From Protopterus annectens (lineage: Eukaryota; Chordata; Ceratodontiformes; Protopteridae), in contig NC_056733.1 in the NCBI RefSeq assembly GCF_019279795.1, positions 1,112,981,966-1,113,045,965 of the forward strand: a stretch of DNA of 64,000 nt, given 5' to 3'. Below the pieces are notes generated by a model. It was not told the origin of the DNA. It made no database searches and saw only the letters and a list, made by a program, of their open reading frames with translations. The position numbers were made by a program, and so were the translations under genes. This document shows, one piece after another, positions 11,790-22,965 of the stretch. Numbering within the stretch: the first letter of the stretch is position 1; the number at the start of each line of letters is the position of its first letter.

Positions 11790-11835
11790 ATTAAATTAAA
11801 TTAAAATAAAATAAAATAAATAAATAAATAAAACA
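11790..11835 (+). repeat. (AAAT)n tract, probably a LINE tail
   Basis: AATAAAATAAATAAATAAAT follows AAAAAAGAGAATTAAATT. LINE A copies end in the same tetranucleotide, but the LINE A signature just upstream is weak. Confidence 0.5.
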
Positions 11836-12895
11836 GGTTAAGGTTCCAAATTCTTAGGCACAACTGCCATAGTTTGGATGGTTAACCTGAAAATGGCATT
11901 ACTGATTTCAGTGATAAAGAAGCTTTCAAATTTACCTTTCTATTGTTTGGGAAAAAAATTGTATATGTCTTTTATGAAAGCAGCTCGATTCCTAGTGATA
12001 AGAATCGGGCTGATATTTTTCAGTATTACACTATGCCTAATCTAATGTCAGTTGTTAGCTTAAAAAAAAACATGACTTAACCTGAGAGATGGAATATTGT
12101 GTACCATATTCATGGGAGAAGGAGAATAGATGCCTTCAGTATATAAGATGTAATCTCAGATAATGAATGTCACATCACTAACGGACAACACCAAAACTTG
12201 TGTCTGTTCTCAGGTCGGACCAATATCCCTCATGCACATAAGGCAAAATTTATCAACGAAAAGAGAAGTAGCTGTCAAAGATCATAAGCATTTTGTCTAC
12301 CATTCTAAAGTTTTTTGGGATCTCTTATGTGTAAGAAATAACTTTCTTACACCTCAAGTAGTGAAAACTGGATAAGGTCCCATGTGACTGAGTGGAACTA
12401 GCCAGAGCTAAACTTCCTGATCACTGTTTTTCATAGGAAATCAATTTTGGTGCAGTTTGTAAGAGTGGGCCAGCAGCAATGCCATTTGTTTAGTGAATTA
12501 TTCCTTCCCTTACCGTTTGTGCGATGTAGAATTGGTATATATACATTTAGATTGCCTACATTTGGAAAGGGGCAGAGGGGTTACCCCCTGCAAAACACAG
12601 TTATTTTTTGAATTTTTTATTGGGCTCATTTCTCAGTGAGTTGAACTTGTTGAGTTGAAGCCTTATTGAGATAGATTTCAGGGACTCATAGTTTAAGCAA
12701 GTATGACACAATGAAAGCAGTGAATGCATTCCTCATTGCACTGAGGAAGGTGACCAAGAAATGTACACAGATATGCTGTTTTAATGCGGCTTGAATTCTC
12801 ATTTACAGCCAGTGTGCTATTGCCTAGAGATGGGTGGCCAATGGGTAATATTCCTCTGTAAACACTGAAATTAGTAGTGGTTTAATAAGAGCACC
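11836..12895. other. No gene recognised
   Basis: A 70-codon frame at 12,163-12,375 has no recognisable signature. Nothing else stands out. Confidence 0.45.
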
Positions 12896-12897
12896 TC

Positions 12898-13040
12898 ATA
12901 AGTTCATAGGTAAGTACTAGGCAAGCTGTCGTTGTGGACTATATTAAGCTTAGACAATTTCCATTTCAAATGTGAGAATCAAACTCTGTACCTTGAGTCT
13001 GTGAAGTAAACACCATAACCATTATACCAACCCACAACTC
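12898..13040 (-). mobile_element. tRNA-derived SINE, copy 3
   Basis: On the minus strand it reads GGGTTGGTATAATGGTTATG, then CAGAGTTTGATTCTCACA, CTAAGCTTAATATAG, and ends CTAGTACTTACCTATGAACT. Its head end (GGTTGGTATAATGG, the reverse of CCATTATACCAACC) runs directly into the minisatellite at 13,020-13,490. Confidence 0.75.
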
Positions 13041-13489
13041 ACTATTACACCAACTCAACCCCCCATTATACCACCCCAACCCCCCAGTATAGCAACCCCA
13101 AGCCCAAGTATACCAAACCCAAGACCCTATTATACCAACCCCAACCCCCATTATACCACTTCCCAACCCCCATACCACCCCAAACCTCCATTATATCACC
13201 TCTCAACCCCATTATACCACTCCAAACCCCCAGTATAGTAACGCCCAAGCCCAGTTATACCAAACCCAAGCCCCTATTATACCAGCTCCAGCACCTCATT
13301 ATACCAGCTTCCAACCCACATCATGCCAACCCCAACCACATCATGCTAACCCCAACCCCAACCATTCATTATACCAACTCCAACCCCCCCATTAAACCAT
13401 CCCTAATCCCAACTCTGTATTATATCAACCGCAATCCCCCCATTATACCAACCCCAATCCCAGCTCTATATTATATGAACTCCAATCTA
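13020..13489. repeat. C-rich minisatellite, CCATTATACCAACCCCAA type (left half)
   Basis: Imperfect units of about 20-30 bases with the core CATTATACCAACCCCAACCC are strung together. The core equals the head of the adjacent SINE read in reverse, so the array probably arose by expansion of that SINE end. The same repeat resumes at 16,479 on the far side of LINE A. Glycine/tryptophan-rich frames at 12,966-13,248 are translation artefacts of it. Confidence 0.8.
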
Positions 13490-16478
13490 TTTTTTATTTA
13501 TTTATTTTATTTTTCATTTGTTAACTGGGATAGTCCAACTGGACAAGGTCCATTTACAGCGGAGGCCCAGGAGAAGAGCTCCACATTAGTTAGCAAAAAT
13601 AACAAAAATATCATACAGACAAAATATAACACAGAAAACATACAAATTAACAAAGAGTGAGTTAAAAACCACCATAATAAACATGAATTAATGCAAATCT
13701 GGAGATCAATTATTAGAGCTTACTAACTGTGAGATGTCTACAGTAGGTAAGACTGGGAGGGAAGCTAAGAGAAGTAGGAAGAGCAGTGATTAAGTAATAC
13801 ATGGACATAGCCAGGTCTTCGTAAGATGGGATTTAAGTGAGTTTTTGAAGTGCGTGCAAGTGGAGGGAGCAGTAACGGGGGGGGTGGGGGGGTTCCAGGT
13901 TTTAGCTATGGTGTGCGAGAACAGTGCTTTCCCTGCAGTGGTATTAGCTCTAGAGATACAGAGGAGAGATTTGTCAGAAGAAAGGAGAGGACGATTAGCA
14001 GAGTAGTGAGAGTGTAGTTGATTTAGTGCTGGAGTTTTGTCAGGGTACCTCAGGATGTTGAAGGCAATGACTAGCTGATGGTACCTAAGTAACTGAGGAA
14101 GTTCTAGCCATTGTTGGTCCCTTAATGCCTAACAATGATGGGTTCTGAAGGTGGAGTTGTTAACAAACTTGGCAATTTTGTTATAACATGACTCAGATTT
14201 CTCAAGATCAGTTTTTCTAGTCTGGGTCAGGATTGGTGCCGCATACATTAGAGTGGACAATAGGTACGTTTGGGCTAGGGTGATCCGTGCCTCGTCTGTG
14301 AAGAATTTCTTGTGTCTGTAAAAAGTACCCATTTTTTGTGTACCTTTTTGATGATTTGAGCAATATGGACATCAAAGAAAAGATTTTTGTCTATTTCTAC
14401 ACCGAGGAGTTTAGTATGGGCAGAAGGAGAGATGACAGTGCCATTTTTGGAAGTGATAGAGAAGGAAAGGGGAGGGGCTTTAGATTTATTGGGGGTGAAC
14501 AGGAGTAATTTAGTCTTGTTGGGGTTTGGGATAAGTTGGATATCAGTAATCCATCTTTCCACAGAGCTAAAGGATTCTTTGGTGAGCTGTTGGAGGGTGG
14601 TAAAGGATGGGGCTGAGCAAATGAGCGTCGAGTCATCTGCATACTGTATAAGTGTGGCTTGCTGGGTGGAAGTATGTAGATTGTTTGCAAAAATAGAGAA
14701 AAGAAGTGGGTCCAAACTTGAGCCTTGTGGTATGCCTATGGTAGTTGGAAGTAGAGGAGAGAGTACACCTTGCCATTGAACAGATTGCTGTCTGTCCGAC
14801 AGGTAGTTTTTGAACCAGGAGATAGCAGAGGGGGCAAAGGATAGGGAGGCTAGAGTATTTAACAGTATTGGGTGTGAGACCATGTTGAAAGCTTTGGAGT
14901 GATCTAATAAAGTAGCAGATACAAAATTATTGTCATTTCTGTGTTGGTTAACCAAATTAGTAAAAGAGAGAAAAGCAGTAGTTGTATGGGCGGAAGCCAT
15001 GTTGTGTGGTGGAAGGAGCTTATGCATGTTCAGGAATTGCATAACCTGAGACTGAATACATTTCTCAAGAAGCTTAGATAAGGGAGACAGAATGGCTATG
15101 GGACGGTAACTTGAGAAGTCATAGGAGTTGCCCCCTTTATGGAGTGGAACAGTTGAAGGACATAGGCTTCCTGTATAGATCGGCTGATAAGGATTGAAAC
15201 AGGGTAAGATAAGGATTTAATGGCTATTTTTAGAAAGTTAACAGGTATACTGTCAGCTGCAATGGTGGAAGGTTTCAGTTTTATGAGGAGTTTTTTAATT
15301 GTAGAGGTAGGAACAGGTGAGTGAGTAAAGGAGGGCATGTTATCTGGACTTTTGGTAGAGATAGAAGAAGAGTTATTTCTGGATAATTGGGCGAATAATG
15401 TCTGGATGGAGTCTATAAAGTGATGATTAAATTGGGAGGCTATGTTTTTTTATGATTGGAGGAGGTGGGAACAGGCGTGATAGTTTTGTCAGGTTTTAAT
15501 AGGGAGTTGATGGCTCACCAAAATTTTGGGGATCTTTTGAATGTTTGTTTTGGGTACCTAGGAAATAGTTCTGTTTATCAAGTTTTGTTTGTATTTAGCC
15601 TGATTCCTAAGTTGTAGATAATATTGTTTAGCTTGGTTAGTTGTCCTTCTTCCATTTTTTCCAGGCCTTATCTCTGGACCTTAGAAGGGCTCTTGTGTCC
15701 CTACTTAGCCATGGTGCATAGTTTGCCTTAGCTCTAATTTTCCTGACGGGAGTGACTGTATTAAGGACATTGGTAAATGTATTGTTAAAGTAGTCTACAG
15801 CTCAGTCTAATCCTAGGGTTCATAGTGGTTCACAGTTGTATTGATTTAATATAGTGTTAAGATCCTGTGGGTTTAGTTTGCAGTCATCTCTGATTTGTCA
15901 ATAAACTATGGGCTTGGGCATGTTGGTACATTTCTGGAGGAGAAATGTAGGGAGGTGGTGGTTACTAAGCCCATCTGGTAAGCAGCCTGTCTGGTAGTTT
16001 TGTTTGGGGCAGGTCACTAGTGTCCAATCAAGAGTAGACTGCTTCTGGGATTTATTATCTACTACAGTGGGTTCTTGAATGAGTTGAGCAAATCTGAACA
16101 GGTTAATATGGTTAATGTGGTTATTAGAGTTAGAAGGTTGCCAGTCGGTATTTAGGTCACCTAGTAGGGTAGTTTCTTGTGGAAAGTTATCTCTAGCCCA
16201 CTGTAAGATTGCCTCGATTACGAGAGAGTTGTTTCCTGGAGGGATATAACTGCAAAGAATGTAAATTGTTTTGTGTTGTTTATAGCTAGGACTGAGCCTA
16301 AGGTTTTGGCATTATGAAATTTATGTAGAGGGTATTTGTAGAGATTGGAGGTTGAGAATATTTTTAAAAAGAATTGCTACTCCACCTCCCTTCCTACCTG
16401 TTCTGTCTAGTCTTAGGATATTATACCCTGGAGGGAGGATTACTTCATTTTGAGTGCTTTTCACCCATTGGGTGCAAG
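13490..16478 (-). mobile_element. LINE A, ~3 kb, inserted in a minisatellite
   Basis: The 3' end lies at the left: (TTTA)n, GTTAACTGGGATAGTCC and GCGGAGGCCCAGGAG (13,490-13,575). Reading upstream, the RT domain lies at 14,275-15,042, the RT N-terminus at 15,096-15,338 (STIAADSIPVNFLKIAIKSL), and the apurinic-type endonuclease between about 15,850 and 16,470. The nuclease includes GDLNTDW (~16,142-16,162), STLDWTLVTC, then LPDGLSNHHLPTF (SDH motif changed to SNH) and, furthest upstream, GYNILRLDRTGRKGGGVAIL. The domain order is that of an L2/CR1-group ORF2. It is 5'-truncated inside the nuclease and carries stops and frameshifts. Minisatellite sequence flanks it on both sides. Confidence 0.85.
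14275..15042 (-). pseudogene. LINE A reverse transcriptase fragment (255 aa)
   Basis: This is the best preserved RT piece in the window. Motif A is LLDHSKAFNMVSHPIL (residues 45-60, catalytic Asp47). The QGS motif is GIPQGSSLDPLLFSIF (103-118). The catalytic YADD is intact at 134-137, and NPNKTKLLLF follows at 173-182. The enzyme would copy LINE RNA at a nicked target site. The N-terminal RT motifs lie in another frame (15,096-15,338) and the C-terminus (14,129-14,332) in a third, so the enzyme is split by frameshifts. It pairs with no intact ORF1. Confidence 0.85.
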
Positions 16479-16556
16479 ACCCCCACTATATCAACCCCAG
16501 TCCTCCCATTATACTAACCCCCAATCCCAACTACCTATTATACCAACCCCCAATCA
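16479..16556. repeat. C-rich minisatellite, right half
   Basis: CCCATTATACTAACCCCCAA and CTATTATACCAACCCCCAAT continue the array seen at 13,020-13,489. LINE A therefore split a pre-existing minisatellite. Confidence 0.8.
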
Positions 16557-17034
16557 TTTGGAGTAATTGCTAGTGGTCTGCATTGGGGAGCTTGTAAGAA
16601 AAGCAGAAGATGGTAGTCATTCCCATACTGCTTAGCCAAGTCCTTTAAAGTAGTCATGGCATCATACCCTCATATTCATACAGTGACAGTCTTTCCTGCT
16701 TTAATGAGGGCTTTTTTATGTAGATACTTGGACTGCTGTGTGAGTTCAAGATGCCTGGATTCTTCCTTAGTATTCTTAGCACTAAGTGGGAGTGTGGCAT
16801 GGTGTGCCATCAATATAACAGATGATTGGGCAGAAAAACATGTTGGGCACACTTATTCTGCTGAGAAGGGTTAGAGAGGGGTATCTCTAAATATGTATCC
16901 AAACCAAATGTTTTTCACATAATTGCTTGTAAATTATCTCTAGTATTCTCTTATATGATGTTTCTCGGCCAGGTATTCTGATGCTAAGGTGTTCCAACAG
17001 TATGGCAGCAGAAGGGTTATATCACAAAGGTACC
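16557..17034 (-). pseudogene. Possible L1-type ORF1 scrap
   Basis: On the minus strand, ~16,920-17,015 translates LLEHLSIRIPGRETSYKRIL and then EIIYKQLCEKH. This resembles the RNA-recognition part of L1-type ORF1 proteins (LRIxGxPE...). Further frames at 16,570-16,800 are lysine-rich (YLHKKALIKAGKTVTV) with stops between. Similarity is by eye only; it may equally be unrelated decayed DNA. Confidence 0.3.
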
Positions 17035-19110
17035 TTATTCATTTATTTTATTATTTTATTTGTCTTTGTTGACCAGAAAAGTTTGACTGAGTAAATCCTA
17101 TTTTTAGCAGAGGCTCTGGGAGAACAGCTCCATCACTGTACATTTACATTACTAAGTGCATTTAAACAGTTCTCGGAAAAATAATAGTTACATTTTGCAG
17201 AAGAAAAACAAACATAGTTACAACACAGATATATACAGTAAAGTATTTACATCAATATGTATAAGTGTATATAGTTCTGGTATCTCTAAATTCTTGTAGG
17301 AAGTAAATAGATTTATACTTTAGACGAGAAATGTTGTAGAGTAGGGTGCACCTAGGTAAGCATTGCAAGGAGGCACGTTTAGAGTTTAGAGTGTCGTAGA
17401 GGAGATAAAAGGTTAGAAAAAGATTTAGGTGAAGTGGGAAAAGGGAGAGAGAAAGAAATGTATATGACTGGAAAAGGAGTAGGTGAAGATGGGGAAGAAA
17501 GATGTTGAAAATGCTGGGATATTGGAGAGTCGGCCTGGTACTGAGTGTGAATATGACCGGGATTTAATCAGATGTAGTTTGAACAGGCCTTCAAAGTGCT
17601 GTAGTTTGTCAGTGAGTTAGATGTGTTCTCGGATTGTGTTCCATATTTTTGAGATGTAGCAGGAGTAAAGTGAGCCTCCAGCTGAGTTATTATACTCATG
17701 TTTTTAATAAGGACTTGTCGTCAGAATGAAGGGGTCTCTTGCAGGGGAGTAAGGTGGTAAGATATTTTTTAGTGTGAGGCATTTATCTGGGTATTAAATA
17801 AGTTTATATGCAACATACTAATTGTGAATGTTTTAGGACATTGCATAGTTTGAGTGAGTTAAGTTGTCTCAAGGCTTGATAGTGGTGGGTTCTGTGTGTG
17901 TTGGTTTACTCTCTGTGGTAAATTTAATGATTTTATTATAGCAAGAGGCTGGTTTGGATTCAAGTGTGGTAATTAGTTAGGATAGGTGAGGCATAAAGGA
18001 GGGCTGGTAATAAGTAGGTGGCTAATGTTTGCCTTAATGTGTCTGTAAGGTATTGTTTCCTTCTATATAGGGAGCCCAATTTCTGCTTGGTCTTTTTTTA
18101 TGGTTTGTAAGATATAGTAGTCAAATCTAGGGAGCCCAATTTCTGCTTGGTCTTTTTTTATGGTTTGTAAGATATAATAGTCAAGTCTGAGATTTTCCTT
18201 AAGACAACCCTAGGAGTTTACCGAGTGTAACTATTTCTATTTAGTGTTGCTTGCTGATGTAATTAGAAAAATATTGATTTTAGTCAATATATTGTTTTAG
18301 GATGAAGAGCGTTATTTTTTGTTAAGTAGCAGGTATGAGTTTTTTAGACAGGTTTCTAAACAGGTAAAAGAAATTTTGTTAATTCCTGGAGTTTACCGAG
18401 AGTTGGGCCACACATATTAATGTTGAATCATCAGCGTATTGGACAATGCTTGCATGTTGTGAGGCAGTATGGAGGTTATAAAGATGTTAAAGAGGAGTGG
18501 TGCGAGGATTGAGCCTTGTGTGACTTCTATGGTGGCAGGCTGAAATGTGGAATAATCTTTGCACCATTTCACTGCTTGTTTACTTTCAGACAGATAGCTA
18601 AGGTACCGTGTAAGGGAGTACTAAAAAAGTCTGACAGAAGCAAATTCATTGAGTAAACACTGATGTGATACTGTGTTGAATGCTTTCAATATGTCTAAAA
18701 ACATTGTTGACACAAGTTTCCATTATTTCTAAGTTGATTTATAGTGTTAGTAAAATGCAGGACAGTGGTTGCACTGTGATGGGGTCTGAAACTATACTGT
18801 GTTTGCAAAGTAGGCTACTGGAAATTAAATATTTTATGGGATGTGTGTGGATACATTTTTCAAGAATTTTTGGCAGCTAGGGGAGGGTAGCTATGGGTCT
18901 ACAACTGTTAAGTCAGTTGATTTACCCCATTTGTGCAATGGAATAATATAGGAATGTTTCCAGGTGGCAGGAACATATTGTTTTGATATATAATCCTATT
19001 TACTAGTATAGGGATGGGGAAAACAATGGCATCAGCTGCTATTTTTAAATATTCTGATGAGAGTTTGTCAGCAGCCAACGTGACGGGGTTTGTCTGACTT
19101 ATAGAGAAAA
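17035..19110 (-). mobile_element. LINE A, older degraded copy
   Basis: The left end has (TTTA)-rich sequence, TTGTTGACCAGAAAAG and AGCAGAGGCTCTGGGAGAAC, matching the LINE A tail. Around 18,400-18,540 the minus strand still encodes an RT core (TQGSILAPLLF-like followed by a broken YADD region). It is more diverged than the copy at 13.5-16.5 kb, with no frame longer than about 70 codons, so it is older. Its left flank is the L1-like scrap and its right flank the DIRS-like scrap. Confidence 0.7.
18069..18188. repeat. 60-bp tandem duplication inside LINE A
   Basis: AGGGAGCCCAATTTCTGCTT starts at 18,069 and again at 18,129, and the two 60-base copies differ at only a few positions. The duplication is more recent than most of the decay of the surrounding LINE. 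Confidence 0.9.
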
Positions 19111-19119
19111 GTTATGTTT

Positions 19120-19690
19120 TTGTGGTGTTAACATTAAAGTGTCACAATTTGTAAAAGGTGGTTAAAACACAACAAACTAAGGGGGTATGCTTTAACATAT
19201 CAGTAGAAAGTATTAAGCAGTCATCAATAAAGCTGACTGCCTTTAATTCGATGCCAGAATGAAACCACCCATACTGGGTACCTTCACCAGGTCCGAAGAG
19301 TTGAAAAATTACTGAATTGATCTGGAGGGTAGCACTGGATGAATCTTAGAGGGTTTTCACTGTGGGTATGTATTCATGAGGCAGCATAAACGTTTGTATA
19401 ACTGACCACAAATGTTACCACCTTAGGGAATCACATTTTTTTCAAAATCTACAAAAACTTTAACATTTGAATAATGCTGACTTTAAGATGACTGTAACAT
19501 GTCTGTGAGCACCTTAAGGTGATTAGCAGTAGATCTGCCCCATACAAATACTGTCTACGCTGGGAAGAATGGGAGATCAGGCAGGGAGAAGGGACTGTAG
19601 ACTTCAAGCTGCAATCCTTGCATAGCCATTTGTGTTAGTATTAGTGAAATCAGGCTGCAGTTACTTACAGGAGAAGTATATCTCCATGTT
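19120..19690 (-). pseudogene. Reverse transcriptase scrap, DIRS-like
   Basis: On the minus strand, 19,181-19,300 translates GTQYGWFHSGIELKAVSFID and continues DCLILSTDMLKH. An FIDD box preceded by a GI-x-L-x-x-V segment resembles the RT of tyrosine-recombinase (DIRS-type) or gypsy-type elements rather than non-LTR LINEs. Upstream sequence to ~19,690 is probably the same element but is full of stops. No integrase or recombinase motif is visible. Confidence 0.35.
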
Positions 19691-20227
19691 TGGGAAGAAC
19701 AGTAATCCTAAATACCTGTGATAAGAGTACAATGACAGTGCTCTTTTGCATGACTGTATACACAATTATTATCCCTAAAGACACCTGCACCCATAACACA
19801 GGTACTTCACTTCTGCACTTAATGACTGTCTGCATCTCTTTTCATTTAATTGGAGCTGCCAGTTTGACCTGTGTATCCAAAATCTTCAATAGTTTCAGTG
19901 TATATACATGCTAGCAGGATCAGGTGTCAGGGGTGTTTTGGCATTGTATGCCCACTCATACAATCCTATAAATTTATTATTAATATCAGGCCTTTGAAAC
20001 ATACACCAATTCTTTTTTTGTATGTATTCTAGCATTAATACTTTATGACTTCCATTGTTTCACCTTATATGCTAGGAACTTCCCTGGATAACACCCATAG
20101 GCCCGTACCTGTGTTGCACCTCCATTTTGGTATAGTTGACCTTTGCTACACATACTTATTAAGCTCTTGCTGGTATTCCCTATACAGTCCTATAAATTCC
20201 ATGTTGTATCCAATTGCTCTGTATTTA
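19691..20227. other. No gene recognised
   Basis: Two frames of about 75 codons (19,690-19,914 and 20,045-20,275) have no domain. The second runs into a LINE A tail. Confidence 0.45.
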
Positions 20228-20345
20228 CCCAATGCCATTTATTTATTTAATTACTTGCTTACTTATATTTGCTAACCAGGATATTACAACTGGGCAAAAA
20301 ACCTCTTTTCACTAGAGCCATGGAGAGAAAAGCTCCAAAAAAGGT
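20228..20345 (-). mobile_element. LINE A 3' tail, short copy
   Basis: TTTATTTATTTAATTACTTG, TTTGCTAACCAGGATA, TGGGC and CCATGGAGAGAAAAGCTCC match the LINE A tail in reverse. Only the last ~120 bases are present. Confidence 0.7.
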
Positions 20346-20419
20346 AAAGCAAAGTAAAATTAATTTAAAATTAAATTATATGAAATAAAAATTGAAATGA
20401 AATTAATTACGATTAAGCA

Positions 20420-20770
20420 TATGCAGTGTCAGTGGAAAAACAGGTAGCACACTTGTCTTCAGTGCAGAAAGCTGTGGGGTTTATTCCCACACCAGACAAA
20501 TGGATTACTAACACTGCAGTGCAGCATAATGGTGGTGCTGCACCCCTGAGTGTGCCATCTTTTGGATGAGACACTAAACTGGGTCCTCATCTGTCTAAGT
20601 TGGTGTTAGTAAGGCGGATGTAAAAGATCTCATGGCAGCAAGCAAAAAGATTAGGGGAAGTTTCCTGATGCCCTGGCCACGTCCCCTAACAATATAGATA
20701 CCACTTGTGGTCTCCCCTGAAAAGGTGCTACTAATCTAGTAGGACTAACCTGGTTAACAGAAGGATAAAA
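20420..20770 (+). mobile_element. V-SINE-like element
   Basis: The head is tRNA-like (CAGGTAGCACACTTGTCTTC, then GGGGTTTATTCCCACACC). The body contains CATCTTTTGGATGAGACACT, AAACTGGGTCCTC, GGATGTAAAAGATCTCATGG and TTTCCTGATGCCCTGGCCAC. I recognise this as the conserved core of the V-SINE superfamily found across fishes and lampreys. It ends in an A-rich run near 20,770. Subfamily assignment needs a repeat-library search. Confidence 0.65.
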
Positions 20771-21949
20771 AAAAATAGTAGATACAGATGCAGCTATAAA
20801 AAGGTTAGAAAGCACAAGTAATCCAAAGTGTTCAAGCTGGGTCTGGTAACCAGCCTGTGAGCTAGAGGGTTACAGGAAGTAAAAGAGTACCAAGTTTAAG
20901 CCCAGAAGATATCACCATGGCTCTTAGATGGAGGAGAATGCTTTTAATCCCCTCTCAGCAGAAGGAATAAGATGCCTTGTAGAAGTTTTTTTTAAGTTTT
21001 TTAGAAAGTTTATTCCAGCCAGTTAAGTGATAGCAGCTGTGACAGCTTTGTTTGCCATCATAATATGTTGAAATGTCATGCCATTATATTGGAGTTTTGA
21101 CTAGTTTCCCATATGCAGTTGTTTTGAAGTCACACTTGGTAGAGTCACCTTAGCAGATAGCAGAATAGCATGATCTGAAGAGTCTTTATAGGAATATTCT
21201 GGTACAGAGTCTTGATAGGCACAGTCTGGTCCAAAGCCACATTTATACTAATGTTGCAATTCCATTGCAGTGTCTCTGGCTGTTGCTTGTGTCATCATCT
21301 GGAATTGATTTGTCACATTCTGTACCATAGTTAAAGTCCTATTTTGCTGGAATGATGCCAGCCTTGTTTTGTATAACTGATTCCTATTTCAACTATGTAA
21401 ATGACTGTTTTCAGTCCTTATAATATAAGATCTAGGAAAACCCATAGTTTCTTACTGCTCTGAATGCTTATCGTTTGGAATTTGCATTCTCACTATCTCT
21501 CTTGGATAAGCCAAACCTCATTTTGATTTGTCATGGGGAATGTTTTGTTTCTGCTGCATGGGCGGCTCGTGCTATTGGACTGCAAGACTGCAGCTCCCCT
21601 AGCTGTAAAATAAATGAAAAAAGAAATAAAATAATTAGCTGCAAGTCCTGGAACTCTGTGCATGCATGCTCAGCGAGTTCCTGGAACTCTGCACATGCGT
21701 GAGGGAATCCAGACTGCTGTTTAACCAGTCCATATTATAAAGAGAAGGCATCAGATACCCAGATGTCTATGCGGTTACAACCTCATAGACTGAAAGGGAT
21801 TGGACTGCAGTGTCTGCAGACACATATGGATAGCTGCTGTTGCTAGAAGATGGGACTTTGTAGACAGGAAGAAGGGACTTTGTATTATTTTAAATGAAGC
21901 TGCTGAAGGGACTTTGTAGAACAAAGTGGCTGCAATTCCAAAATCAGGT

Positions 21950-21950
<1 letters not shown>
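20771..21950. other. No gene recognised
   Basis: No domain is visible. A short direct repeat, CCTGGAACTCTG(T/C)(A/G)CATGC, occurs at about 21,648 and 21,681. Confidence 0.45.

Positions 21951-21951
<1 letters not shown>

Positions 21952-22017
<66 letters not shown>
21952..22017. repeat. (GT)n microsatellite
   Basis: About 33 uninterrupted GT dinucleotides. Confidence 0.98.
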
Positions 22018-22020
<3 letters not shown>

Positions 22021-22104
22021 GCCCCAGTTAAATATTCCTGTTGGCTAGAGAGAATAACTCAGGCTCAAACTCTGTGCCTTGGGTGCAGGTAGCAAGAGCC
22101 TGAA

Positions 22105-22410
22105 TTCCCTACCCACCACCACTTGTGAAAACTATTCAGATTTTTGCCTCATATTTTTTTTCTGTTCTGTTCCTCATAAAATCTGTGGTTTTCTGGATTT
22201 TGAATTCACCAAATAATGAAAGGCACTTGAATTTCAAACTTCATATTCTTCAAAAGTACAGGGTAACACAAAACCTTTTACTGTAGCAATTTTCTAAGTT
22301 TATAAGATCAATATTTGAAATTTGTCCCTATGTTTGGGCTGTATTCCCCCATTATTGGCTTTGTCCATGTTTTTTGTGTTGAGGCTGAGAGCTATGGTGA
22401 CAACTGACCT
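22105..22410 (+). repeat. M1 repeat, copy 1
   Basis: It shares CTGTTCCTCATAAAAT, GTGGTTTTCTGG, AATAATGA, CAATTTTCTAAGTTTATA and GGCTTTGTCCAT with the full copies at 30,737-31,035 and 56,375-56,675. It is diverged, with indistinct ends. Confidence 0.65.
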
Positions 22411-22449
22411 CACTAAATGATAGCCATTTAAGTTTCAGTCTTCCTGTCA

Positions 22450-22525
22450 TTCAAGAAACAGCTGAATTGGCATAGTGGTATGTTGCTCTGACTGTAAAGC
22501 ATACGGTCCTGGGTTCAATGCTTAT
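22450..22525 (+). repeat. tRNA-like SINE head
   Basis: TTGGCATAGTGGTATGTTGC (A-box-like) and GGTCCTGGGTTCAATGC (B-box-like) lie about 40 bases apart. The sequence cannot fold as a complete tRNA, so I read it as a SINE head without its body. Confidence 0.45.
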
Positions 22526-22539
22526 TAGTGAAATGCATG

Positions 22540-22695
22540 GTCGTAACACACCATTTTATTCTAGCAACTTTCCAAGATTATACAAGCAATGTTTAAAATA
22601 TGTCCCTGGATTTTGGGCTTTTGTCCCCCCTCCCCATAAATTTTGGCTTTTTCCACATTTCTTGTGCTGCAAAGTTGAGAGATACAGTTGAGAGG
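22540..22695 (+). repeat. M1 repeat, 3' half (copy 2)
   Basis: TTATTCTAGCAACTTTCCAA through TTGGCTTTTTCCACATTTCT and AAGTTGAGAGATACAG correspond to the right half of M1 and its terminal GTTGAGAGGTA. Confidence 0.7.
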
Positions 22696-22754
22696 ATTTT
22701 ATCAGGAGCTGAGAGCTTCAGGGGAAGAGAAGTTTAGTGTTGCTTATGCTGAGT

Positions 22755-22965
22755 CTGTTTGCACTGTTAATAGCATAACAGGTTGAATACTTGCTTTTGA
22801 TGCAGAAGGCTGTAGGTTCTACTCTCACAGTATGTAGATGCATTGCTGATACTGTACTGTGTTGTACTTTTAAAGGGGGTGGATGCTGCAGTCCTGTGAA
22901 TGCTGTCTTTGGCAGAGATACCTAGTAACGATGAACCTGTTATCAGTTTGCCGTCCATTCCCTAT
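22755..22965 (+). mobile_element. V-SINE-like element, 5' part
   Basis: CAGGTTGAATACTTGCTTTT, GATGCAGAAGGCTGTAGGTT and CTACTCTCACAGTATG parallel the head of 20,420-20,770 (GTAGCACACTTGTCTTCAG.GCAGAAAGCTG). The conserved central core is missing. Confidence 0.5.

Noticed and set aside
12966-13248. Glycine/tryptophan-rich frames
   Set aside because: Produced by the C-rich minisatellite on the opposite strand.
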